Origin: Azospirillum sp. TSH64
GTDB lineage: Bacteria > Pseudomonadota > Alphaproteobacteria > Azospirillales > Azospirillaceae
Length of the DNA: 64,000 nt
Reading direction: 5' to 3'
Assembly: GCF_003116035.1 (NCBI RefSeq)
Contig: NZ_LGQW01000015.1
Location: 6,121,485-6,185,484 of the forward strand
Shown here: positions 8,402 to 16,008 of the stretch, piece by piece
How positions within the stretch are numbered: the first letter of the stretch is position 1
Layout: every line of letters starts with the position of its first letter
Notes under the pieces: generated by a model
Seen by the model: only the letters and a program-made list of their open reading frames with translations
Databases searched by the model: none
Told to the model about the DNA's origin: nothing
Translations under genes and position numbers: made by a program

Positions 8402-9469
8402 TCACACCCCGGCGACCGGCAGCCACAGCACCTGTTCGATGCTCTCGGCGCCGCTGCACAGCATCGCCAGCCGGTCGAAGCCCATGGCGATCCCGCTGCT
8501 CTCTGGCATGCCATGCTCCAGCGCCGCCAGGAAATCCTCGTCCACCGGGAAGCGCTCGCCATAGAGCCGCTCCTTCAGCGCCATGTCGGCCTCGAAGCGG
8601 GCGCGCTGCACCGCCGGGTCGGTCAGCTCGCCGAAGGCGTTCGCCAGTTCCAGCCCGCAGGCATACAGCTCGAAGCGCTCCGCCAGCCGCGGGTCCTCCG
8701 GCTTCGGCCGCGACAGCGCCGCCATGCACAGCGGATAGTCGGTCAGCACGCAGGGCACGCCTTCGCCCAGATGCGGCTCGATCCGGTCGAACATGATGCG
8801 GAAGACGATGTCCTCCCAGCGGTCGCCGTGATGGGGCGCGATGCCGATGCGCGCCGCCTCCGCCGCCAGCGCCGCCGGGTCGGGATCGTGGCTGCCGTCG
8901 TAGGTCGCCATCAGGTCGATGCCGGCATAGTCGTGAAACGCCTCGGGCACGGTCAGGATTCGCCAGGGCGCGAAGGGATCGCAGGTCATGCCGCGGAAGC
9001 CGAAGCTCCGCCGCCCGCCGGCCTCGGCCCCGGCGCACAGCAGGTCCCGGCAATCGTCGATCAGCGTGCGGTAGCCCTCGCCCGCGCGGTACCATTCCAG
9101 CATCGAGAATTCCGGCGCATGGGTCCCCGACCGCTCGCCGTTGCGGTAGACATGGGCCAGCTGCCACAGCCGCGGCACGCCCGCCACCAGCAGCTTCTTC
9201 ATGGCGAATTCCGGGCTGGTGTGCAGGTAGAGCCGCCGGCTGTCGTCGGGGTGCGGTCCCCGCAGTTCGGTGGCGAAGGCCTGGAGATGCGGCTCCATCC
9301 CCGGCGACACCTGAAGGGCCGGCGTGTCGACCTCGATGAAGGCCAGCTCCTCGAACACGCGGCGGACGGCGTTCAGCACCCGGCCGCGCGCCGCCAGATA
9401 GGGCCGGCGGCGGGCAAGCGCCTCGGGATGCCAGGGGGGAAGTTCGGCGGATCGGAGGGGGGCGGACAT
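8402..9469 (-). CDS. epmA: EF-P lysine lysyltransferase EpmA (PoxA/GenX)
   Basis: A 355-aa class II lysyl-tRNA-synthetase paralogue without the anticodon-binding domain. It attaches (R)-beta-lysine to elongation factor P. Motif 2 (YLHTSPEFAMKKLL...LWQLAHVYRNGERSGTHAPEFSMLEWY) and motif 3 (SGIAMGFDRLAML) are both intact. The length matches EpmA (about 325-360 aa) rather than LysS (about 500). The target gene efp is 356 bp away, divergently oriented. The lysine 2,3-aminomutase EpmB that makes beta-lysine is not in the window. Confidence 0.93.
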   Translation of the reverse strand: MSAPLRSAELPPWHPEALARRRPYLAARGRVLNAVRRVFEELAFIEVDTPALQVSPGMEPHLQAFATELRGPHPDDSRRLYLHTSPEFAMKKLLVAGVPRLWQLAHVYRNGERSGTHAPEFSMLEWYRAGEGYRTLIDDCRDLLCAGAEAGGRRSFGFRGMTCDPFAPWRILTVPEAFHDYAGIDLMATYDGSHDPDPAALAAEAARIGIAPHHGDRWEDIVFRIMFDRIEPHLGEGVPCVLTDYPLCMAALSRPKPEDPRLAERFELYACGLELANAFGELTDPAVQRARFEADMALKERLYGERFPVDEDFLAALEHGMPESSGIAMGFDRLAMLCSGAESIEQVLWLPVAGV

Positions 9470-9825
9470 GTCGGCGCGCTCTTGATGGACGGTCGAAAGG
9501 GGTACGGCCGCATCAGAGCATCGACGGCCGGCGTACTCAAGCCGGCTTGGGATTGGTCACAGCCGCGGCCTGTGATAAACTCCGCCCATCGCCACCGAAC
9601 CGCCGGGGCGGCACGGCTGGAACACTGAACAGGGCCGGGAAAAGCGTTTCAAACGTTCCAAACGTCCCATTGCTGGAGCCGTTCTAAACCCGGCGGGCCG
9701 GTTTGGCGAAGAATCGCCTGTCAATCGGCCGGATTGCGCGCCGTCATCGTTCCGCGCCGTTGCCTACAGGCGGTCAAGCTGGTAGGGTCCGCGCCGCCCA
9801 TATTTCTGGAAGTCATGAGTAAGCC
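9470..9825. other. 356-bp gene-free region between epmA and efp
   Basis: This is the divergent promoter region for epmA and efp. It contains one copy of a dispersed GGAAC/GTTCC-rich element (9619-9660) and a weak candidate efp promoter, TTGCCT (9760-9765) with a 17-bp spacer to TAGGGT (9783-9788). I see no credible small gene. Confidence 0.5.
9619..9660 (-). repeat. Dispersed intergenic element, copy C
   Basis: Read on the minus strand this begins GAACGTTTGAAAC and ends TGTTCAGTGTTCC. It matches the two elements at 18803-18866 and 18891-18946 in its two flanking blocks, with a variable middle. Confidence 0.5.
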
Positions 9826-10392
9826 ATGAAGGTCAATGCCAACACGATGCGCCCCGGCCATGTGCTGGAGCACAACGGTAAGCTCTGGGTCATCACCAAA
9901 ACCGCCATCGTGCAGCCTGGCAAGGGCGGCGCCTTCATCCAGCTGGAAATGAAGGACGTTCGCACCGGCAACAAGTCGATCGAGCGGTTCCGCACCCAGG
10001 AGACCGTTGAGCGCGCTCGCCTGGACGAGCATGAGATGACCTTCCTCTTCGCCGAAGGTGACAGCTTCACCTTCATGGACAAGGAAAGCTTCGAGCAGGT
10101 CGCCATCCCGCGCGACATCATCGGCGAACCGGCCGTCTTCCTCCAGGACGGCATGGAAGTCACCGTGCAGAGCCACGAAGGCTCGCCGCTGGGCGTCGAG
10201 ATCCCCGGCAAGGTGACGCTGCTGATCACCGAGTCCGACCCGGTGGTGAAGGGCCAGACGGCCTCTTCGTCCTACAAGCCGGCCAAGCTGGAGAACGGGG
10301 TGTCGATCCTGGTTCCGCCGCACATCGAGGCCGGGACCCGCGTCGTCGTCGACACCGCCAGCGGCGAATACGTCGAGCGCGCCAAGGACTGA
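9826..10392 (+). CDS. efp: Elongation factor P
   Basis: A 188-aa tRNA-shaped factor that rescues ribosomes stalled on polyproline by stimulating peptide-bond formation. All three beta-barrel domains are present. The exposed loop reads PGKGGAF with Lys33, the residue expected to be beta-lysylated by the neighbouring EpmA. The C-terminal signature (GVSILVPPHIEAGTRVVVDT...GEYVERAKD) is complete. The window encodes obvious polyproline clients, notably the proline-rich OmpA-like protein 1 kb downstream. A hairpin terminator follows. Confidence 0.97.
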   Translation: MKVNANTMRPGHVLEHNGKLWVITKTAIVQPGKGGAFIQLEMKDVRTGNKSIERFRTQETVERARLDEHEMTFLFAEGDSFTFMDKESFEQVAIPRDIIGEPAVFLQDGMEVTVQSHEGSPLGVEIPGKVTLLITESDPVVKGQTASSSYKPAKLENGVSILVPPHIEAGTRVVVDTASGEYVERAKD

Positions 10393-10417
10393 TCCTTTCC
10401 AAGGTCCGTCCTGCCAT

Positions 10418-10457
10418 CACCGGTCTTCGCCATGCGCGGAGGCCGGTGTATTGTTTT
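10418..10457 (+). terminator. Probable terminator of efp
   Basis: A 12-bp stem containing two G.U pairs (10418-10429 with 10437-10448) and a 7-nt loop is followed by TATTGTTTT. It separates efp from suhB. Confidence 0.6.
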
Positions 10458-10493
10458 CTGGTTCCTGCTGCACGAAACGGTACACCAACACCC

Positions 10494-11291
10494 ATGGCCA
10501 CCCGCTCCGCTCTCATCAACGTCATGGTCCGCGCCGCCGAAAAGGCCGCCCGGGGTCTCGTCCGCGACTTCGGCGAGGTCGAACACCTCCAGGTGTCGCG
10601 CAAGGGACCCGCGGACTTCGTGTCCGCCGCCGACCTGAAGGCCGAACGCACCCTGCGCGAGGAATTGCAGAAGGCGCGGCCCGAATTCGGCTTCCTGATG
10701 GAGGAGAGCGGCGCGTCCAAGGGCAGCGATGCCGAGGCGCGCTGGATCGTCGATCCGCTCGACGGCACCACCAACTTCCTGCACGGCCTGCCGCACTGGG
10801 CGATCTCCATCGGTGCCGAGCGCAACGGCGAGATCGTCGCCGGCGTGATCTACGCTCCCATCGGCGACCAGCTGTTCTGGGCCGAAAAGGGCGTCGGCGC
10901 GTACGTCAACCACACCCGCCTGCGCGTGTCAGAGCGCCGCCGGCTGGAGGATTGCGTCATCGCCACCGGCATCCCGTTCAAGGGCCGCGGCGACCACGCC
11001 ACCTTCCTGAAGGAACAGGAAGCGGTGATGAAGGAGGTTGCGGGCATCCGCCGCTTCGGCGCCGCCTCGCTCGACCTCGCCTACACCGCCGCCGGCCGAT
11101 TCGACGCCTATTGGGAACGCGGGCTGGCTCCCTGGGACTGCGCGGCCGGCGTGCTGATGGTCACCGAGGCCGGCGGTTTCGTCGGCGAGATCGAGGGCGG
11201 CCGCAACCCGGTCTTCACCGGCAACGTCCTGGCGGCCAACAGCCACCTCCAGGTTCCGGTTTCCCGCCTGTTGAAGTCCGCCAAGGGCTGA
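10494..11291 (+). CDS. suhB: Inositol monophosphatase family protein (SuhB-like)
   Basis: A 265-aa Mg-dependent phosphatase that hydrolyses myo-inositol-1-phosphate. SuhB homologues also assist rRNA antitermination and ribosome assembly. The metal-binding motifs are intact: the EES of FLMEESG near residue 70, DPLDGTTNF near residue 88, and the C-terminal WDCAAGVLMVTEAGG. The ATG at 10494 gives the usual N-terminus (MATRSALINVMVRAAEKA); the 16-codon in-frame extension upstream overlaps the efp terminator and was rejected. It precedes an envelope gene cluster with a short gap. Confidence 0.92.
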   Translation: MATRSALINVMVRAAEKAARGLVRDFGEVEHLQVSRKGPADFVSAADLKAERTLREELQKARPEFGFLMEESGASKGSDAEARWIVDPLDGTTNFLHGLPHWAISIGAERNGEIVAGVIYAPIGDQLFWAEKGVGAYVNHTRLRVSERRRLEDCVIATGIPFKGRGDHATFLKEQEAVMKEVAGIRRFGAASLDLAYTAAGRFDAYWERGLAPWDCAAGVLMVTEAGGFVGEIEGGRNPVFTGNVLAANSHLQVPVSRLLKSAKG

Positions 11292-11343
11292 CCTCCGCCC
11301 CGCCCGTCCGCCGCCTTCCCGAACGGAGACGGCGGATGAGCGG

Positions 11344-12198
11344 TTGTGGCTGGAGCGATCGATAGGCTATGGTTTGCGGGACAAAGGTTTAACGGGACAC
11401 ATCGTTTTGCGCCGCTGGGGACACGCCGACCGCAAGCACCTTGCCGCCGCCGCTCTGTGCGCGGTCTGGACGCTCTCTCCGGCTGCCCTGTCGGCGGCTG
11501 CCCCGGCCAGCAACGCCGCGGCGACTCCTGCCGCGACGCCCGCCGGCCTGACGCTGGAGAATGCGGTCCCCCTGTCGGTCCCGCCGCGCCCCAGCCTGCG
11601 CACCCCGCCGCCGGTCAAGGCGCCGCCGCGCCTCACCCTGCCGCAGCCGCTCGAAGCGCCGCCGCCGCCGTCCTTGACCGAAGGCCCGGCCCAGCCGGCT
11701 CCGCGGTCGACCACCGCCCGCAACCAGCCTCCGGCCGCCGTTCCCGCCCAGCCGCAGCAGCCCGCAGCCCAGGGGACGCCCGCCGCTCCGGCGCCCGTCA
11801 CGCCGGCTCCGGCCGCGCCGCGGACCGACACGGCCGCACTACCCCCTCCCCCGGAGGCGGCACCTCCGGCGGCTAGCCTGCCACCTTCGAGCGTTTTGAG
11901 CCTTGTGTTCCCGGCCGATGCCACCAATCTGCCGGATGCGGCGGACGCCGTGGTCGACCGGATCGTCGAGCGGTTGCGCGCCAGCGACACCGCGAGGCTC
12001 CAGCTTCGCTCCTACGCCAGCGGCACGCCGGATACGGCGCGCGAGGCACGGCAGCGGGCGCTGGCCCGGGCGCTGGCATTCCGCGAGCGGCTGACCGCTT
12101 TCGGGATCCGCAGCACCCGCGTCGATGTCCGTGCGCTGGGCCTGGACGAGGGCGGTGGGGTTCCCGACCGCATCGACGCCGTATTTCTGAACGAGTAG
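11344..12198 (+). CDS. Proline-rich periplasmic protein with OmpA-like C-terminal domain
   Basis: A protein of up to 284 aa. A hydrophobic export segment lies at about 33-52. A long, disordered Pro/Ala-rich linker follows (about 55-185, many PPP and PAP runs), then a C-terminal domain of about 95 residues (VLSLVFPADATNLP...DRIVERLRASDTARLQLRSYASG...REARQRALARALAFRERLTAFGI). That domain has the beta-alpha pattern of OmpA/MotB peptidoglycan-binding folds, but the usual D/R ligand pair is weakly conserved. The start is uncertain: ATG 11344, or TTG 11407 closer to the export segment. It lies 48 bp before a MotA-like gene and is probably the first gene of that unit. Confidence 0.7.
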   Translation: MWLERSIGYGLRDKGLTGHIVLRRWGHADRKHLAAAALCAVWTLSPAALSAAAPASNAAATPAATPAGLTLENAVPLSVPPRPSLRTPPPVKAPPRLTLPQPLEAPPPPSLTEGPAQPAPRSTTARNQPPAAVPAQPQQPAAQGTPAAPAPVTPAPAAPRTDTAALPPPPEAAPPAASLPPSSVLSLVFPADATNLPDAADAVVDRIVERLRASDTARLQLRSYASGTPDTAREARQRALARALAFRERLTAFGIRSTRVDVRALGLDEGGGVPDRIDAVFLNE

Positions 12199-12246
12199 CG
12201 CCCACACCGTGCGCGAGGTCTGATCGGAACACCCCTTCGGAGCATC

Positions 12247-13440
12247 ATGACCGCCATAATCCCGACGACCCGACCGCAGGAGGTATCCGCCCTCATGACA
12301 CGCCCGGAGCGGTTCCTGACCCGGATGATCCTGTTCCTGGTCGTGGTCTGCGCGGTGACCGGCCTGCTGTTCCCCGCCTTGCGCTCGGCCTTCCTCAACA
12401 ACGCCCCGCTGAACGGCGTCATCCTGGCGACCTTGCTCGCCGGCATCGCCTTCATCTTCCGGCAGGTTCTGATGCTCCGTCCCGAAGTGGCGTGGCTGGA
12501 GCAGTACCAGAGCGGCGTCGCCCCCGCCTCCCTTCAGGAGCCGGTTCTGCTGGCGCCGATGGCGCGCATGCTGGGCGAGCGGCGCGGCCGGCTGACCCTG
12601 TCGGCGCTGTCGATGCGCTCGATGCTGGACGGCATCGCCTCGCGCCTCGACGAATCGCGGGAGCTGTCGCGCTATCTGATCGGCCTGCTGATCTTCCTCG
12701 GCCTGCTCGGCACCTTCTGGGGCCTGCTGCACACCGTGCAGTCGGTGGGCGGCGTCATCGGCAGCCTGTCGGTGCAGGGCGGCGACGTCGGCAGCATGTT
12801 CTCCCGGCTGCAACAGGGGCTGGAAGCGCCGCTGGTCGGCATGGGCACCGCCTTCTCCTCCTCGCTGTTCGGTCTGGCCGGATCGCTGGTGCTGGGCTTC
12901 CTCGAACTCCAGGCCAGCCAGGCCCACAACCGCTTCTTCCAGGATCTGGAGGACTGGCTGTCCAGCGCCACCCGCCTGTCGAGCGGGGCCGCCGGCGGGC
13001 TCGAGTCGGGCGACCATGCCGCGTCGGCCTATCTGACCGCCCTGCTGGAGCAGACCGCCGAGAACCTCGATTCGCTCCAGCGCACCGTCGCCACCGCCGA
13101 AGAGGGCCGGCGCGCCGCCAACGCCAATTTGATGGCGCTGACCGAGCGTCTGTCGAGCCTGACCGACCATATGCGGGCCGAACAGCAGCTTCTCCTGCGC
13201 CTTGGCGAGAATCAGCTGGAGGTGAGGGGTCTGCTCGACCGGCTGGCGGAGAATTCCGGCGCCGGCTTCGACGACGCCTCGCGCCAGCATCTCCGCAACA
13301 TGGACATCTATCTCGCCCGCATCGTCGAGGAATCCTCCAACGGACGGGTCCAGGCGGTGCAGGAGATCCGCAGCGAGATCAAGCTGCTGGCCCGCACCAT
13401 CGCCGCACTCGCCGAAGAAGCCGACCAGCAGCCGCGCTGA
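12247..13440 (+). CDS. MotA/TolQ/ExbB-like proton channel protein
   Basis: A 397-aa inner-membrane protein. Hydrophobic helices appear at about 25-47 and 56-76, and then, after a cytoplasmic loop, at about 143-168 and 197-218. The later pair carries the family signature (LIGLLIFLGLLGTFWGLL and GMGTAFSSSLFGLAGSLVLGF). Residues about 250-395 form a long helical, heptad-rich C-terminal tail. Such proteins form the pentameric half of a proton-driven stator. The partner with the channel aspartate is encoded 36 bp downstream. There are no flagellar genes nearby, so an envelope rather than flagellar role is likely. Confidence 0.82.
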   Translation: MTAIIPTTRPQEVSALMTRPERFLTRMILFLVVVCAVTGLLFPALRSAFLNNAPLNGVILATLLAGIAFIFRQVLMLRPEVAWLEQYQSGVAPASLQEPVLLAPMARMLGERRGRLTLSALSMRSMLDGIASRLDESRELSRYLIGLLIFLGLLGTFWGLLHTVQSVGGVIGSLSVQGGDVGSMFSRLQQGLEAPLVGMGTAFSSSLFGLAGSLVLGFLELQASQAHNRFFQDLEDWLSSATRLSSGAAGGLESGDHAASAYLTALLEQTAENLDSLQRTVATAEEGRRAANANLMALTERLSSLTDHMRAEQQLLLRLGENQLEVRGLLDRLAENSGAGFDDASRQHLRNMDIYLARIVEESSNGRVQAVQEIRSEIKLLARTIAALAEEADQQPR

Positions 13441-13476
13441 TACCCAGACCGTCACAGGCCAACGCCGGGAGCATCC

Positions 13477-14871
13477 ATGGCCAGCATCAGCCGCCGCAAC
13501 GGCCACCGCGACGCCAGCGCTTGGCCCGGCTGGGTCGACGCCCTGTCGTCGCTGGTGATGGTCGTCATCTTCCTGCTGATGGTCTTCGTCGTGGCGCAGT
13601 TCTACCTCGCCACCGCCCTGACCGGCCGCGACGAGCAGCTGACCGCCCTCAATCACAAGATCGCGGAGATGAACGACCTGCTGGCGATGGAGCGTGACGC
13701 CAACGCCGACCTGCGCGTCAACATCACCCAGCTGTCGACCGAGTTGCAGACCTCCGTCACCACCCGCGACGACATGACCTTGAAGCTGAGCCAGGTTCAG
13801 GAGGACCGCGACCGCACCGCCCGCACGCTGGAGGAACTTCAGCGCAATGTCCGCGTCGACCGCGAATCGCTGGACCTCAAGCTGAAGGAGATCCTCAGCC
13901 TCCAGGCCGACATCAAGGCCCTGCGCGACGCCCGGCAGAAGCTGGAAGGTGAGCTGGCCGCCGCCATGGCCGCCACCAAGCTGACCGAACAGCAGCGCCA
14001 GGCCCTGCTGGCCGAACTCGGCACCACCCGCGACCGGGCCAAGGCCCTGGAATCGGAGCTGGCGTCGGCCACTGAGAAGACGATGCTGGCGCAGAAGGAG
14101 ATCGACCAGCGCGACATCCGCCTGAAAGGGTTGGAGTCGCAGCTGGCCGGCAGCCGCACCCAGGCCCAGAAGGATCTGGAGCAGCGCGACCTGCGCATCC
14201 GCGACCTGATGGCCTCCCTGACCGGCGAGCAGGCGGAGGGCACCAAGAGCAAGCAGCAGATCGACCTGCTGAACCAGCAGCTGCTGGCGCTCCGCGACCA
14301 GCTCGCCCGCATCGGTGCGGCGCTGGAGACGTCGGAGAAGGCGTCGGCGGAGCAGAAGGTGCAGATCGCCGAACTGGGGGCCCGGCTCAATCAGGCGCTC
14401 GCCGCCAAGGTCCAGGACCTCGCCCGCTACAAGTCGGAGTTCTTCGGCCGCGTCCGCGAGGCGCTGGGCAGCCGGCCGGACGTGCGGATCGTCGGCGACC
14501 GCTTCGTCTTCCAGTCGGAACTGCTGTTCCCGTCCGGATCCGCGACGCTGGAGGAGGCCGGCAAGCAGCGATTGGCCGACCTCGCCCGCACCCTGATCGA
14601 GATTGGCAAGGCTATTCCCTCCGACATCAACTGGGTCCTTCGGGTGGACGGCCACACCGATATCAAGCCGGTGCGCTTCCAGTTCGCCTCCAACTGGGAA
14701 CTGTCCTCGGCCCGCGCACTGTCGGTGGTCAAGTTCCTGATCGACCAGGGCATCCCGGCGGAGCGGCTGGCGGCCGCCGCCTTCGGCGAGTTCCAGCCCA
14801 TCGACCCCGGCACCTCGGACGAGGCGCTGGCGAAGAATCGCCGCATCGAGATCAAGCTGGACCAGCGCTGA
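13477..14871 (+). CDS. MotB-like peptidoglycan-binding stator protein with long coiled coil
   Basis: A 464-aa protein. After a short cytoplasmic N-terminus comes one membrane helix beginning at the channel-type aspartate (GWVDALSSLVMVVIFLL, Asp21). Residues about 50-330 are almost continuous heptad-patterned coiled coil (repeats such as LEQRDLRIRDLMASL). Residues about 345-464 are an OmpA/MotB domain with the peptidoglycan-contact pattern DGHTDIKPV...NWELSSARALSVVKFL...AAFGEFQPI. Ordinary MotB is about 300 aa with a short plug, so the periplasmic rod here is unusually long. It forms a pair with the preceding MotA-like gene. Confidence 0.83.
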   Translation: MASISRRNGHRDASAWPGWVDALSSLVMVVIFLLMVFVVAQFYLATALTGRDEQLTALNHKIAEMNDLLAMERDANADLRVNITQLSTELQTSVTTRDDMTLKLSQVQEDRDRTARTLEELQRNVRVDRESLDLKLKEILSLQADIKALRDARQKLEGELAAAMAATKLTEQQRQALLAELGTTRDRAKALESELASATEKTMLAQKEIDQRDIRLKGLESQLAGSRTQAQKDLEQRDLRIRDLMASLTGEQAEGTKSKQQIDLLNQQLLALRDQLARIGAALETSEKASAEQKVQIAELGARLNQALAAKVQDLARYKSEFFGRVREALGSRPDVRIVGDRFVFQSELLFPSGSATLEEAGKQRLADLARTLIEIGKAIPSDINWVLRVDGHTDIKPVRFQFASNWELSSARALSVVKFLIDQGIPAERLAAAAFGEFQPIDPGTSDEALAKNRRIEIKLDQR

Positions 14872-14939
14872 GCGGAACCCCGCCGCGCGGCTGGCTGTTT
14901 TCCTTCCATCGACGCTCTTGTCGACATGAGGAACCAGCC

Positions 14940-15209
14940 ATGATGAAGACTGTCTTTGCCGCCTTGTCGGTCGCGGTGCTGGCCGGCGGCATCGCCGCCC
15001 TGCCCCACCCGGCCGAGGCGAAGGGATGCGTGAAGGGTGCCGCCGTCGGCGGCGTCGCCGGCCATATGGTCGGGTCGGGCCATGGGGTGGCGGGCGCCGC
15101 GCTCGGCTGCGCGGTCGGCCATCACGAAGCCAAGAAGAAGGATGAGGCCGCCAAGAAGCAGGCCGAGCAGCAGCAGGACCAGCACGGCAACAACCAGCCG
15201 CCGAAGTGA
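14940..15209 (+). CDS. Small secreted glycine-zipper-like protein
   Basis: An 89-aa protein with a signal peptide (about 1-27, ending PHPAEA). A Gly/Ala-rich stretch (GAAVGGVAGHMVGSGHGVAGAALG) resembles a glycine-zipper membrane-associating segment. A highly polar Lys/Gln/His tail follows. An AGGA-type Shine-Dalgarno (GAGGAACCAGCC) precedes the paired ATGs. Similar small proteins often occur in envelope-stress contexts. It follows the MotB-like gene but has its own leader. Specific role unknown. Confidence 0.65.
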   Translation: MMKTVFAALSVAVLAGGIAALPHPAEAKGCVKGAAVGGVAGHMVGSGHGVAGAALGCAVGHHEAKKKDEAAKKQAEQQQDQHGNNQPPK

Positions 15210-15260
15210 GCGCTGTCAGGTAAGCGTTTCCAGGCGGGATGGAGCGGCTATGGGCCTGGT

Positions 15261-15851
15261 CTAGGCCTGCCACTCCTCCCGCAGGATGGCGTAGAGGACA
15301 TGATCACGCCATGCGCCGTCGATGCGCAGGTAACCACGGGCATAGCCTTCGTGGAAAAAGCCGACCTTTTCCAGCAAACCGCGGCTCGGCAGGTTGGTCG
15401 GCAGGCAGGCGGCCTCGACCCGGTGCAGGCCGAGCTGGCCGAAGGCGAACTCCAGGGCCAGCCGGGTGCCGCCGGAGACATAGCCGTTGCGGGCGTAGGG
15501 CTGTCCGGCCCAGTAGCCGAGCGTCCCCATCTGCGCCACGCCGCGGCGGATGTTGGTGAGGCCGAGCCCGCCGACCAGCGCGTCGGTCGCCCGGTCGAAG
15601 ATCAGGAAGCTGTAGCCGAGATCGTCCCGCCACTCCTGCGCCTGCCGCCGCAGCCGCCGGGCGAAGGCGGTGCGCGTCAGGGCATCGGCCGGCCAGGTGG
15701 GCTCCCAGGGCGTCAGGAAGCCGCGCGAGGCGGCCCGAAGATCGGCCCATTCCCGCCAGTCGCGGGGCAAAGGCGGCCGGATGTAGCAATGCGATCCGTC
15801 GAGCCGGATCGCGGGAGGACTGATGAGGCCGCTGCCGAGAAGGCGGATCAT
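15261..15851 (-). CDS. GNAT N-acetyltransferase, RimJ-like
   Basis: A 196-aa acetyl-CoA-dependent acetyltransferase of the RimJ/RimL group, which modify N-termini of ribosomal or other proteins. Visible landmarks are YIRPPLPRDWREWADLR at the N-terminus, the acetyl-CoA pyrophosphate region LGYWAGQPYARNGYVSGG, and the terminal NLPSRGLLEKVGFFHEGYARGYL...WRDHVLYAIL. The start ATG at 15851 has GGAAGG upstream; the longer open frame to 15914 lacks family similarity. It is the third gene after thrC and an M16 peptidase, all on the minus strand, separated from the peptidase by a 157-bp hairpin-containing spacer. Confidence 0.85.
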   Translation of the reverse strand: MIRLLGSGLISPPAIRLDGSHCYIRPPLPRDWREWADLRAASRGFLTPWEPTWPADALTRTAFARRLRRQAQEWRDDLGYSFLIFDRATDALVGGLGLTNIRRGVAQMGTLGYWAGQPYARNGYVSGGTRLALEFAFGQLGLHRVEAACLPTNLPSRGLLEKVGFFHEGYARGYLRIDGAWRDHVLYAILREEWQA

Positions 15852-15940
15852 TGAGTGACCACCCTTCCTCTCCCGCCTTCGCTCAGGAGAAGAGGGATCC
15901 GCATCCCGGTCCATCCACGCAGTGCAACCCCCTCACCCCG

Positions 15941-15966
15941 CCCCTCTCCCCGGGGGGGAGAGGGGG
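15941..15966. repeat. GC-rich hairpin in the peptidase-acetyltransferase spacer
   Basis: A C-rich arm (15941-15951) faces a G-rich arm (15955-15966). Hairpins of this CTCTCCCC/GGGGAGAG type are common dispersed intergenic elements in GC-rich proteobacteria. No T-run follows, so termination is doubtful. Confidence 0.5.
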
Positions 15967-16008
15967 ACGAGTGCGGGTGGGAAGTGGGGACCGCCACCGT
16001 CTTCATCG

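Noticed and set aside
12247..14871. Possible Zorya anti-phage system, because of the MotA/MotB-like pair.
   Set aside because: The proteins typical of Zorya (helicase ZorD, ZorC or ZorE) are absent, the long extension is on the MotB-like partner, and the neighbours are suhB and envelope genes.
11839..15273. A 1144-codon minus-strand open frame across the stator-like operon.
   Set aside because: Shadow of the MotA- and MotB-like genes. Leu/Gln/Gly-rich composition with no domain, while the plus-strand frames contain clear families.
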